A stretch of DNA of 64,000 nucleotides, from positions 3,596,001 through 3,660,000 of the forward strand of contig OZ038527.1 of assembly GCA_964036665.1 (NCBI GenBank). Direction: 5' to 3'. A model generated the notes under the pieces. It had not been told where the DNA came from, made no database searches, and saw only the letters and a program-made list of their open reading frames with translations. Numbering within the stretch: the first letter of the stretch is position 1; each line of letters opens with the position of its first letter. The position numbers and the translations under genes are program-made. This stretch comes from Gordius sp. MW1 (Eukaryota; Nematomorpha; Gordioida; Gordea; Gordiidae). Shown here piece by piece: positions 45,966 through 59,600 of this stretch.

Positions 45966-48900
45966 ATGGCCAACGTCGATAAAGAAAAATTTAGTGCAGC
46001 CGCACTAGCGGCAACTCGAATTAATGCCATCTTGATGGCTAAAGGAAAATCCAATAATTTAATTACAAATGTAACATAATATTAATTTGTAAAATTAGTT
46101 ATTTTAGGAACAAAATTTTGACGAAACTTTTATTAATCATAATAATGATGAGTTATCTTATCATATTGATATTGAGTTTATAGATCCAATTATTAAAAAG
46201 ATTATTACTCAAAACGAAATAATATTTGAAGTTTGTCTGTCTATCTATTTTACTTATTATAATATTAATAGATTGAAAAAAATAATTCTGTTACAATTAA
46301 ATTACAGAAGCAAAATACACTTGAAAGGTAAATTCATAATATTTTGATAATTGCTAACATATGAATAATTTAGTGATGAAAAAGATTTTTCATATATTAG
46401 TCAAATTTTTGTAGTTTCACGAAACAAAGATAAACTTATCAGTATTGTAAATTTGTTCAATACTTATAAAATTTTAGATGCTGTAAAAAAACTAAATTCA
46501 ATCATAACATATATTACTAATCAAATTCAACATGGAAGTCTTTCACAAAATAAAGTCAGAAGTCATCTGCCAAACCCACAAGTCTTACACTTTCAGATAA
46601 GCAATTTGGGTACAATGGGGAAACAAATCAGTTATCAATATCCTTTGGTAAAATTTTTAAAAATTATAAATCGTTTTTGCCACTAATTCAAGATATTTTC
46701 TTAGACTTTTTTAAATTAGGTTGAAATTATTATTTTCTCTCATGTTTATAACACAAGTTTGATATGAGATTCTTTTTTTGCTAAATCTATATATTTTCCT
46801 TAAATTTAGGGTCACTATATACAGGAAAAAGTTTTTGTTGGGTTGGACCAAGTAAATGACTCCACATTCCCCCTCAAGGATAATTTACAAGGACCAAATG
46901 TAATACCACATCAAAAAACATTATCAAATATTTATCAATGTGTGTGCTCATTGATTAACTAACCTGAACATACAATTGTTTTACTAGTATCAATTCAAGT
47001 TTTTTGTTTTAATAAGATTGGTTATTTATCAATATATATTTGAACAATCAAACAATCCAAACAAAATAAAACAATCGAACAAAAGGATAGAACTAAAATA
47101 CAAAACAAATTGATAGTCTCGTTTGGAATAATATAAATACAATATTCATATATACATGGGCGTAGCCAGGTTTTGGATGAGGGGGGGGGGGGGTGAAACG
47201 TTCAAAAGTTCAATTAGGGGTTGGGGGGGGGCATAACATAAAAGTTTTAAGGCTTTTTGCATTGAAAAAAATTTGTTTTTGCCATTTAAAGGGGGGGCGG
47301 CTGCCCCCCCTTGGCTACGCCCATGCATATATATATATAACATAAATCACAAATATTAACAATAAATAGTTTAATGTTAATTTTGTTAATGTTAGAGTTG
47401 TTATTTGGACCATATTAGAAAGCAAACAGGTGCAACTATATCAATACGTGGCAAAGGCTCTGGTTTTCTGGAACCCGCTTCAGGCAAAGAAGCCTGGGAA
47501 CCTTTGCACATTCATATTATGTAATTTTCTGCATAAAGATTTAAGCCTAAAATAATTTTTGCTATAGGTCTAATACCAAAGAGGGTGTGGAAGCAGCAAA
47601 AAAATTGGCACAAAATCTGATAGATACAGTAATTTATTGCACGTATATGTATCATATAAAATATATTTATAAGAGACTTGGGGGACTTATAGTTTTTTAT
47701 TATTGAACATAAAGGCAAATATTGATTGATGTTTGTTTTATAATTTGTTTAGTCGTCAATTACATTTTAATTTTCCACGTTTAGATGGTTGTTGATTTAA
47801 CCCATTAAAGATGTTATATAAGAGACTTAAGGAACCTATACTTTTTAATTATTTAATATTAAAGCATAAATATTGATTGATATTTGTTTTTATAAATTAA
47901 TTTAGTCTGCAATTACATTTTAATTTTCCTTATTTAGATAATTATTGATTTAACCCATTAGAACTAAGCATCAAATTTATCATAGGACACCATATTTAGT
48001 CTAAAAACTTGCATACTTTAAGACCATACAATATTATCAGATTTATTTTTAGTCTTAATATTATACATTATAAACTAATTTTTTTAGTTTGCTAATTAAT
48101 TGGTTTCCTTTTTTTAGAACATGGGACTTTAAAAAAATAGTGTCCAGTCTTAATGGATTATTGATTAAACCAACTTAAACTATTTGTAATGTAGTTGTAA
48201 TTTTGCATTAGAATAGATTTGTATGTTATTGCTGTTAATTTAAATGTTTGTATTGTTTTAAATCACTAGTCTAAATGTTAAAACTAAATTATTTAAAAAC
48301 GTTTTTGGTCCTAAGGTTCACACAAAATACACAATTCACCAACAAACTCCACCACCTTATGCCATGCCAGCTCAACCAACTAATTTTACCAACCCATATA
48401 TGATGAATATGAATCAAATGCCTTTCTTCAACTTCCCCAATATGTTACCACCCTTTCCTCCTATGGCTAATATGTTCTCCATTCCACCCCCACCACCACC
48501 CAATTCAGGTTATACTTATTTAAATTTTGTTTAAAAAATATACGAAATTATTTAATAAAAACTCTTAACACCATTTTAATAATACAACTTTACCAAATGT
48601 TAATATACTTACATAGGATCAATAAAAGCAAATTAAATTTTTACATATGCACCTTATTTGATGTTTTAAAATGAAAAAATCTATATTATAATATTCATAC
48701 CATGAGTTTAATAAATACATATAATATTATGTTTGTATCTAAAACTCGAGAATGTTGCAATTATTTGAACGTGTCTTAATTGGTTTTTTGTTATTTTTAA
48801 AACTAAATATATGGATTATTGACTTATCATTTTTGTACAACTTCATCCAACATCGTATATATTTCTATAATCCATTTTTAGTTAATAATTTTACTCTCAG

Positions 48901-50312
48901 ACCTGAGGCGGACATGGGTAGAGTGATTAATAACAGCAACGACCTTCCATCAAAATCAAAGTTTAGAGCTGTGCCATTTGCCTACGACAATACAAGTAAC
49001 CCATCCTCCCAAATTCCAATAGCTTATCCACTCCCTAATACAAGTTATTCCACCATGTACCCATTGCCTGTTCAAATTAAATCACCCAATACCCATGGTA
49101 ACTATATTTTAATTTATTTTTTCTTGATTTTCGTTATTAGTTTTATTGATTAAAATTATCATGTTTATATTACTGTAATGATAAAGATAAATACGATTAT
49201 GGAACTGATTCACATGTTAATGAATCTAAAAAAGAGATTGATACAGAAGATAAGTTTTGGGGAACTTCTAAGAAAATTGAGGCTGAAAATGAAGAGGAAC
49301 ACTTTGCATTAGAAGTATATTTAATTTATTTTTTTGAACCTTTGGTTTAATAATAATTAAACCTAACCTTTTTTCACTTGTTATCATATTTTATTTTATC
49401 AATTTAGAAAAAAAGTTCAGAAAATACAACACTACCAAACTCTCATCATGTTTCATCTATACAGAGCAACCACAAGTTTTTTTGCATTAATTGACTTTCA
49501 TCATCATCAATTATTTTTACAGTAGGCCCAAGGTTGGTGATGACTTTAATTTTAAAATTCCCCAATCAATTCCTTCCTTATCCAAAACGACGAAACGCAA
49601 ACGAGTCAATGTCGTTGAGAAAGGTATATGCCACTGATAGACTAAAAAATATAATAGAATGACATGCGCGTAGTCAAAATTGGAATTAGAAGGGGGCAAT
49701 AATGGTTTAGGGGGGGGGCAAAGCGATCATTTTTGGAAATTTTAGCCATTAATAAATTTTAACAATTTGGATTTAGAGGGGGGCAGCCGCCCCTCCCTTC
49801 CCCCTCTCTTGGCTACGCCAATTTAGATTGGCGAACAGTTAAATTCTGCATTAAAATTTATAGAGTAACTCAGGCCCCTATTTTGGATAAGGCCCTATAA
49901 ATATGCGCATTTGTGCGGTGAAATTGTAAAAGTTAGGAAAAAAAGAATAAAATCAGTACATAATGGATTATTTTTTGAACTATTCAACGAAATGAATGGC
50001 ATTAAGTTTGTTGCAATATTCTTTAAACATGTGGCCAGCATTTTTACTTGATACTTACCAGCTGTTTCTTAGTCTATTGTACTATTCCATTTATATGTAC
50101 ACTAAATGTTTCTCATAATTTTTAGACGTTAAGGCTTCGAAAACAGAAAGCGTCGAAAAGTCTCAACCACCAGTACAACCTTTATTTCCCGGTCTGACTG
50201 GTAAATAATACTTTGAAGTTCGATGATTTTTATAACCTTTACATGTTGTGTTTACATTGATAATCGCTTATTTATAGATTATGGGTCTGAAAGTGATTCA
50301 AATGGAGAATAA
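45966..50312 (+). CDS. KHDC4: KH domain-containing protein 4 (KHDC4/BLOM7) homologue, 14 exons, complete
   Basis: Exons are 45966-46070, 46108-46230, 46272-46327, 46374-46647, 46810-46899, 47396-47520, 47568-47628, 48316-48508, 48882-49097, 49187-49314, 49408-49475, 49523-49623, 50126-50200 and 50278-50312. Total coding length is 1650 nt (549 aa) with phase kept at all 13 junctions. KHDC4 is a nuclear RNA-binding protein that helps splice-site selection with the Prp19/U5 machinery (family knowledge). Recognisable blocks are the N-terminal [18 protein letters not shown], the KH-like core [49 protein letters not shown] and [19 protein letters not shown] Pro/Asn/Met-rich middle, a basic KTTKRKR stretch (likely NLS) and an acidic C-terminus [14 protein letters not shown] follow. 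The vertebrate protein has a similar GL-Y-DSSDEE end. Many introns are only about 35-45 nt. An AATAAA lies 49 nt past the stop (50361). The 5' side abuts a LINE insertion. Confidence 0.92.
47155..47325. repeat. MITE family A copy in KHDC4 intron 5
   Basis: Starts CATGGGCGTAGCCAGG and ends TTGGCTACGCCCATG; both ends are near perfect, 70 bp from the next exon. Confidence 0.88.
47667..47963. repeat. Tandem duplication of about 148 bp in KHDC4 intron 7
   Basis: TATAAGAGACTTGGGGGACT at 47668 and TATAAGAGACTTAAGGAACC at 47817 start two copies that both end TTGATTTAACCCATTA. They differ at many sites, so the duplication is old. Confidence 0.75.
49663..49820. repeat. MITE family A copy in KHDC4 intron 12
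   Basis: Starts CATGCGCGTAGTC and ends TTGGCTACGCCA, just 40 bp after the exon 12 donor. Confidence 0.82.
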
Positions 50313-53300
50313 TTTTGCCATGAGAATGTGATATATATATATATATGATTGTTAGAAATGAATAAAATATTTTTGCACATTTCTTTGCTCTATTACCATT
50401 ATTTTTACTTAAAGGGCCAAGTATTATAATTTTGGTAAATTGTTATAAAAATGTCTATGCTTGATTTTTATTAGTGGTACGTGATTTATATATAAAAAAT
50501 TGAAAGATTTTGAACTTTTGTGGTATCTCACAAATTATAGTTTCATGATTTTAATTACGTTAACCTTAACCCTTTTGAAGTAAACATGAAAGGGAGATAG
50601 TTTAAAGAGAGACACACATCGCGGGCTACCGCATAAGCGGAGGCGGCTAGATTTCTCAAATTATCGCTTATTTTAATTATTCCATTAACATCTGTTCCCC
50701 TCAACCTTGCCCCTAGCTACATGTACTTTTTGTTTTTTTGTAAAAATCAGTTGCCAAAAACTATGCTAATTTTAAAACTCCTTGTACGAATAAGTATTGT
50801 AAAGTGCCAAAGCCCTTGTGCAAATAAATTGTGGTAAATTATAAAACATTTGGCGAACAGTTGTAAATTATTGCCAATTGTACCATTAAATATATAATTT
50901 TTCTGATAGAAAATTTTTTATTATCCTTTCATCAACACATTACAAACAAAATCACTGTCAAGTGCATATATTAAGTCAAAAGAAAAGGCTCTAATAATAT
51001 TAATATTAAATGAATTATCTATTTTATGAGACTTAGGTGGTAGCCGGCGAGCTCACAAATAGATTTCAAGATATTTGTACTTAATACACAAACAACAACA
51101 CGCACTTAATTCCTAGTGTTGAAGAGAGGAGGCGCCCTCAAGTCTGGTGTAATTTGTCAATGTAAAAGGTAGGGATAATTAATTTTGTATATAATTTAAA
51201 AAGTAAAAGTGTTAGGATAAAAAAAATGTAAATACATTCCTCTCCCCTATATCTACGTATTAAATCTATTAAATAAAATTTTTACCCACTAATTTGCAAG
51301 TTATTGACGTTTGAAAAACGCTAAAATCGCGTTTTTGGCAACTTTGACAGCGAATATCTAAAAAACTTGACGTATAGGGAAAAAATTAAAGACACATTTG
51401 TGTTCACCGTGAAAAACTCTACCAGAATCTGCAAACAGTTTGCCGGTTGATTTTACAAGTCCATTTTTTGTTGACCAGTGTAATCATTAATGCCCTAGGG
51501 TGAATTTGGCAAGATTGTTTTCGGCGAGTTGATAAGGCACTAATTAAGTCGTGAGCACCAACAATTTTCCATTAGTGGAGAGAAAACGTCACCCCTCTTG
51601 GGAGTTTATTTGGAAGTCAAAAAGTGTTAAAAGTTCAATTATAAAATCCCACCAAACGATCGCACGAAGAAACGGAATGGGCTACGAAAAATTCATTCAT
51701 GAAACGGACTTTATGCATAGCCCAAAGGTGCAAATTTATTAACCAGCCATCGGAAATAATTTATGAACCTATTTAGGGGCTCGGGTAGCCGCCTATAGCT
51801 TCACTCTTAAAGAATCTAAGTGATCAATGGCTGTTATACCAATTTATTTTAGGAATGCGGGATATAAATAGCCAGGCATGGGTGCTGGTCGTCGACATAG
51901 AATTGAGTGACCATTCCCCCTTCTCAAAGACCCCAGCCCGAAGATGTAAAAAGGGTAACCTTTTTAGGTTATAGGTCTAACAACGAGGGTATAAGTATTA
52001 TCACGGATAAAGCCCAAATTTGAATTGAGTGGAAAATTGTGGTTGACGTTTTGATCGCAAAGTTTATCAAATTTAATCCTAAACCTTATAACCAGGCGCG
52101 GGGGCGGAAAGCGGACTTTTCTATCCCCTTGACCAAAATTTGAAATTTTTTTTGATTAATAATTAGATTAAATGGGTTAAAATATCATAGTTTGGTTGCA
52201 TAAAGGATTTCGAGACACTTATAAAAGCCTGGAAACATAATATATACATTCAATTTTTCGAATTTAATTTTCGACTAAAAGCTTGCACCTCACCATTATA
52301 ATTTTCAACCATTGATTGTAAATTATGAAAAACTTGTTTTTTTTTTATCTAAACACCGTTCATTTAGCTGTACTAAAAAATGTCAAGTAAAATTTTGCTT
52401 ATTAGCAACATGAGAATTCTTTCAGATCAAACTCACACAATTTTGCTTTGATTCCTCCTTATTTTCCCTAAATGATATATTTTCTCTCAGTTGAATAACT
52501 TGCATAAGGTCCATGTCCTTTTTTAAGGTATAAAAGCGAGAGTAAATGCTCTGATTAATGAAGAGAAGAGATTTTTCCAAAGCTGGTTAGACAGCGCCTT
52601 GAAGTTTCGCATATATTGTATGCGAAGTTTATTTTTGTTACATTATAAATCAAAGTGTCGAATTTTTTTTTGAATTTTTCCTCCCCCTTGAGAAATCCTG
52701 GCTATGCTCCTGCTTATAACTGATACAATAATTGACGAAAAAAAGGTCCGAACAAATGCAGTCACTCTTGCCCCAGGGCTTTGAGTAATATCATAAGAAG
52801 ATCTGCGATTGTAGGGTTTAAAAAAAGTGAAAGAAATAGTTCGAGGACAAACCATAATTTAATTCACAAGCTTTGATTTATACGTTAGACCATAACAAGA
52901 AAAGTGAAAAACAATAATAACCTCAGCTAACTAGATGGACACTCAGGGTGTCAAGCTTTATCGCACGCAAATCCTTACGTTGTTGTTTTCGCAGGCAATT
53001 GGTATTATCTGTTTATTATTAGTTTAGACTTTAGAGGGTAAATATGGCTACCCGCATAACCATTGTTAAAATTTATTTTAAAATGTAGATTAATGTAAAA
53101 TATAAAGACGGGATAATTTTATAAAGAGATTTAGAAATTTATCTTATAATTCGCTTAATTTTTAGTACATATTACCACACGGGGTACAAATATAATTGTA
53201 AGATCTCAAGGCTGAATAAATTTGACAGAAAGCCAAAATTTATTATAATCAGTAAGATTGTTGGGAGTTAAGGGAAGTATATTATAGACTTATAGGATCT

Positions 53301-53364
53301 AACAAAAGCTAAATAAACTCTATAAACGATTGAATATAATAAGCGATTAACTAAAGTTGTTAAA
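50313..53364. other. Intergenic between KHDC4 and SLC7A
   Basis: The first 70 bases are KHDC4 3'UTR with AATAAA at 50361. The remainder is AT-rich with no repeats of the families above and no gene recognised; a 63-aa frame at 51551-51742 has no motif. Confidence 0.5.
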
Positions 53365-53542
53365 TTGCTAACTTTCTTCAACTCAAGCTATCATCTGCTC
53401 GAGTTTCTGCTCGGCCCTCGAGCATTTTTATATGCTACTGTTCTGCCTAGTGCACCGAACAGCGAGCACATATTGTGCTAACGCCCATATTAAGCAACTC
53501 GGTGTGCGTGCTCGCGTCTTAAGTTTGAAGAAAGTTAGCATT
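53365..53542. repeat. Inverted repeat just upstream of the SLC7A start codon
   Basis: TTGCTAACTTTCTTCAACTC at the left and AAGTTTGAAGAAAGTTAGCA at the right are near-complementary arms around about 130 bp. The middle is GC-richer and holds smaller hairpins (GCTCGAG...CTCGAGC). It ends 75 bp from ATG 53617, so it lies in the promoter or 5'UTR. Confidence 0.7.
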
Positions 53543-53616
53543 TCAACTCTACGATTAACACATGCACGTATCTAATCAACCTTAACCCGCAAGTTTCAAA
53601 ATTTTGAATTTGTACT

Positions 53617-56600
53617 ATGACGAAACAAGTTAAGTTAGAAAAGAACTTGGGATTAATCAACGGAATAAGTATCATCATCAATGGGATTATTGGTTCCGGG
53701 ATATTTATTTCTCCGGCAGAAGTTGCTAAGAAAACGCAAAGTGTTGGAATATCTCTTTTAATATGGACCATGTCTGGAATATTTTCTTTGATTGGTGCCC
53801 ATTGCTTTACCGAGCTAGGAACTATGATTACAAAATCTGGTGCCGATTATGCTTATATTCTTGTTGCATTTGGCCCAATTTTAGCTTTTTTGAGGCTTTG
53901 GGTAGATGCTATCATAGTGAGGCCAGCTTCACAAGCAATAGTTGCATTGGTTTTTGCTGAAAATATTTTAAAGCCATTATATGGAACTTGTGAACCCTTA
54001 AAATATCAAACTAAATTATTAGCTTTAGTCCTAATTTGTAAGAATATATTCACAAGTCTTGATTTATTTACATTATTTAGTATTTTTGACATTTCTTAAT
54101 TGTTGGAGTGTTAAAGCTTCTGCTAGATTGCAAGATATTCTAACGTATGCAAAATTGTTATCCTTTGCAATAATTATTCTGTCTGGAATTGTTGCCCTTT
54201 TTCAAGGTAATGCATTTTTTGTTATGTTTATTAAATTACAAACCTTTAATTGATTTATATTCATCTTATAATAAATAATTAGAAAATTTTATTGTAAAAT
54301 ATATATAATAAAGCACTACAAGTGTATAATTTATTACAATATATTAGAAATATATTTCTAGCAGACTTTTTGGTTCTTCCAAATAATTGCTTTGTTGCCT
54401 AAAACTTAAATGATTTAAATATTGTGATTCTTTTTTAAATAGTATTCATTTGAATTATTGCATTTAATCAAAATTGCTAATTATTTTATATTTGTTTAAT
54501 GACTATCAATTTGAATAAGACATTTTTAATTTAAAATATTGGCATTCAACTCAGTTTTAAGTCATAAATTCATATTTTTGTCACCTTTTTATGCCCAAAA
54601 ATGTTTAACTACCATTTTTTTTGATCATTTTAGCCCCACTGGATTAAGCAAGGCTATCTAAAATAAGGTTTATTGAGATTAACAAATATTTACTTTGCAC
54701 CCTCTCACATGTGTAGCTTAACACTCTTGGTCAAAATAGCTGAAAGAAACCCCAATTAATTTTGATTAAAAAGCAAAAATTGTTCAATATACTTGTTTTA
54801 CCTCCATTAGACCTATTTTAAATAACAGTGATAGATGTCAAATTTAAATATGTAAGGCCTACTGGGGAAGATTTATGTCCTCGAAATGACTTTAATTTGT
54901 ATCCAAAATAATGTAGTGAAAGTTTTTTTGGATAAAAAAAGCCATTACATAACAATCCACTATGTTCCGAGGACGAGTGTGTCTGTTTATGTTTAGTCGA
55001 CTAAAACCAAAGATCGACCAAACAAATTCCAGTCGTTTTTACAACACTACGTAGTACTATTCGAGAGGGTTTATGAATTCATTAAAGACCGTTTTTACTA
55101 TAATACAATTTACTACTACCTTGCTTCATTAGAAACCTCATAAGTATATGTTTGTAAAGGTTTGATCCTTTCTTATAATAAAATTAATTGTTCATTTAAT
55201 ACTAATATAAAGTGAGGGCGTTATTCATAGGTTAGGCTCAAATTGATTGCTGTCTAACGGGATAAATGTACATTTATTTGAACACATGTGCGCCAACCTT
55301 TTGAAGTTTTATATACGTTTCCTTCTATATTGAAGCTCAATTATTTGGCTTGGCAAATCATTTGTGAACAACGTACAAATATTTCGCAAGATATGGTTTA
55401 ATTATATCATTAAAATTTTGCAATGTTCATTGTATTTAGGACATACGGAAAATTTTAAAAACCCCTTCGAAGGCAGTATCACAAACCCGTTCGTTATAGC
55501 TTCATCCTTTTACTTCTCCCTCTTCTCATACAACGGCTGGTAAGTCCTTTTCCCTCAATCCATTTATAATAAATTACCCAGAGTTTTGGCCTCTGGCCGG
55601 GGTCAGATAAAATAGAAGTAAACAACGGTCATCATTAATGTTTAAGGATTTATTTAGCCAGTTTCGCAATTATCCGATATATAGCAACAACTTAGGCAAA
55701 TTGGCAAAAGAAATTATGTATAAAATCGGTTGGGCTCGTTAATAATGGATATTGGGCTCGAGTGAGGTCAATTAAAGTCAACCAGCGGTCATTAGCGAAT
55801 GTATTTGCCGAAGCAAAATGCATAAGTCCACAGCCAGTAAAAACCCGTATAAGTTTCCATGACAATTATTAAAAAATTACAAGTTGGACAGGACGGATGG
55901 ACGGACAACCAAAAGTGAGTCTATAAATTGCATAGCAATTAATAGATTGCAATTAATAGATTGCTATACAATTTATGGCTTAAAAATGTCTAGGGGCAAA
56001 TTCATTAATTGTCACAATTAAGTCACACAATTAAAGGCTCGACTTTATAAATCAAATGGGACAATCCATGTCAAATTGCCACGTTTTCGGCCGACCCCCT
56101 CAGATTTTTATAAAATTTGGTGGGAATGTTAAAACTAGTAAAATGATTAATTTCCGAAAATTTTAGCTCATTTGGGCCACTACTTTTCGAGTTGTGGACC
56201 TCATAGGTCGAAAATCGTCCTTAAAAGCGGTTCGTGACGCTATACTTAATAAAATTTATAGGTTATTGGCCCCCAAATCTGGAATGTCCCAAATCTATTA
56301 ATTGATGCAATTTTTGGGCTCGCTTTTGGTTGTCCGTCAGTCCTATCCAACTTGTAATTTTTCAACAATTGCTGTAAAAACTTTTAGGGGTTATGACTGT
56401 GAACTTATGCTTTTGTAAAAGTCTTTTATATTGCTTTCGCATATAGACTAGCTGATGACCGCTGGTTGGCCTTAATTTTTTCGCCCGAGCCCAAATTCCA
56501 TGATTGTTTTTGTGCCCGATTAATAATTATTATTACCCATATATAATTTTTTTTTGGCAACTTTACATTATATTGATTGCTTTGTACCTTTACGCCACTC

Positions 56601-59600
56601 CTCTATGGAAAAATAGTTCTGTCCAGTTCATCGTTACGCTACCTTCGCTCCCCCAGCTAATTAATGTTGATGTTTACCCGTATTATCGACCAGTTTCTGA
56701 GTGTTTTAATTTATGGATGTGAATTTTACTAAACGTTCTTCTTATAAGGTTCTTTCAGAAAAAGCTAACAATATTTAAATTTGACATACCGGTTAAAATC
56801 CTTTTAATTGTCGCATGTTAAATGGTCCTTGCTTTCAACTACAGCAATTGTAAATGGAAACCGTAGGCTCAACTTTTTAAAAATAACGATGGGTGATATG
56901 CATGCGTAGCCAGGGGAAGGCAGGGAGGGTGGCTGCCCCCTCGAAATCCAAAAATATGTTGAAAATGGCCAAATTTAAAAAATGATCATTTTGCCCCTCC
57001 CTAAATTATTATTGCCCCCCCTCTAATTCCAATGCTGGCTACGCCCATGGTGATGTGGTGCTTAAATGCCCATTTTGTTAATGTCATTTTGGCTCGTCTG
57101 ATCGGCTAAGGTCTAAACCCAGTAACATGCGGTTGATTAAAAGATAAATAACAAATTTTTTAACCAGCATAAACTTTTGAATTAGCATTATAATGTTGCT
57201 TTACTCAAAAACTTTAGTCGATCCTGATGATTATATATGTAAAACCATTTTAATTAAGTATGTATAATATCCAGTTATTCACTACTAGTTGCATGTTAAT
57301 GCCAAGGATTTTTGTTGTTGATTAACCTGACTCAACACATTTATATGGGGTTTTTAGGGGGATTTTTTATATCCTTAGCTCTTTTATAACATGAAATGTC
57401 AAGTCGTCCCCTCGGGGTCAATTTCTTAATTTTTGGCGTTATTTATAACGCGCACGATTTTGTTTCGAGCGGGTCCCGGGGGTGAAAGAGTGCATTAATT
57501 AATTCAAAATGTTTTGAGCTTTTACATGCTAATTTGAAATGTTTGTTCTCTATAGCTGATTTACGTGACGATTTTTTAAAAACATGACATAAGCGACTTT
57601 GTAGCATCAAGGACATTGCTTCAATTTCAAATTTTAAAACTCTTTTTGTGCTTTGTTTTAACAAATAAACATTTATTGTAAATTACTGTCTTGTGGATAG
57701 CTCACAATTAAAATGTTTGATGTGATTTAAAGATTTTTGACTTAGTTATTTTATAATTGATAGATCAATTGATAAATGTTTGGATTCACTCACTTGCAGG
57801 ATGATTTTAGATAAACTAGGTTATAATTAAGCCAATTATTTAATTATAAAATACCGAGCAAAAAATATTTCAACATTTATATCATATAGGACTTACCTCA
57901 ACATGGTAGTAGAGGAGTTGAAAGATCCTTACAAGTACAATTTTGCTTTCCCAATATTAATTCTATAGTTTTTTGCGAAGTTAAATCCAAATGTTGAATA
58001 TTTTCCCTAAATGTAATTATTAACCTTAAAAGATTATTAATTTAATGAATATATAGAAATTTACCGAGATCAGTTTGGATTTCCTTAGTTATGGTCACTC
58101 TCATCTACGTTCTGATCAATGTCGCATATTTTACCGTCATCAAACCTTCAGATTTAATGAACACGAATGCCATTGCCATAGTAAGTTAAAAATTTTTTTA
58201 GAAGTAATCATTGTCTGATAATTTCTCGATTCGAAAAAGCAGACGATTTAAGTATTATTTTGTGTAAAAATAATTTTGTTTGCGAATTTAATACACGTTT
58301 TTATCAATCTAATTAATTTACTATTGATTTGTAAAATAAAACTCGTAGTATAATTAAAATGGTTTAGTTTTAAGTACTTTGCTTAAAAATTTATAAAATA
58401 TAAATTAAACGCCAAACAACAAAATTTATACCAAAAATGGAGTATATTGGTAAAGATCTTTATTCTTTAATAACATTACTCGAATCTCTCATAAATTTTA
58501 TTTATTTCCTCTATCAACAGCTTTTTGCTCAAAGACTCTATGGTAGGTTTTATTGGGTCGCTCCTATCTTCATCGCCTTATCCTGTTTTGGGACCGTCAA
58601 TAGTATCCTTTTTACCTCATCGAGGTATCAATCTCCTCTAATATCAGCGCCATTTCAAAATGATCTGCCTTTGCAGATTCGTAATTTGTGGGGCTATCTT
58701 TAAATTGGTTGTGAGAACTATAAGTTATACCTCATGCAATTTACTCGTTTATATTTCTGTTGTGTTTTTATTCTGATATGAATTAAAATTTGAGATATAT
58801 ATGTAACTCGTTGTGAAATGGATGTTATGCTTTCAAAATAATAGTTTTGAAACGGCATCAGAGTGCCATATAAATTGTAGAAGTTAATCATGCATTGTAT
58901 TTTACTACATCTTTATCTATGGGGTAAATGAGAAATGATAATGTAGGTATTAAAAATTTGTTATTAAAGTACACAATTCGTATATTATTGGTTTTTATCA
59001 ATTTACCATTATATTTTTAGACTTTATTTAATATTGTCCTATGTTGAGGACTAAATTATTTTGATAAATCATATTTTGGGTTTGTAATTTGAATTAATTT
59101 TGTGTTAGATTATACTACGTTGGTGCGAGAGAGCATCAAATGCCTAAATGTTTGACGATGATTAATATCCAGCATCTCACCCCCATTCCAGCCGTTTTAT
59201 TTACGGTATTTACACGTGAAAGCTGAAAAATCAAATCATTTCTTTTTGTAAATTGTCGAGATTATTGATAATACATTTAAATTATATTTACTAGATATAA
59301 TGTCTAATTAATTGGTTTAAGGTTATATATTAAGTTAAAGTATTTATCAATATGCCAATACTTTTAATTGGAGCCCAGTTCCTTAAAGCTGGCGTTTATT
59401 ATGTATGAAAAATTTCTTAAATTTTGATATCATGCTTTTTAGCACCTAAATATATGTATCTCTTCTTTAGTCAGTTGTGAAATTATCGACTATAATGTTA
59501 ATGTCATTTTATCGCAATATCCTTTACATATTTTGTTAAGCGTCAACTTAAGATTGCCTACGGACCAAACTTATAGATTAAAGCAGCCTCCAATGAGCAA

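Noticed and set aside
48897-48902. Acceptor CTCAG at 48901 as the start of KHDC4 exon 9
   Set aside because: It breaks the reading frame at once; the upstream acceptor TTTTTAG at 48881 keeps phase with exon 8.
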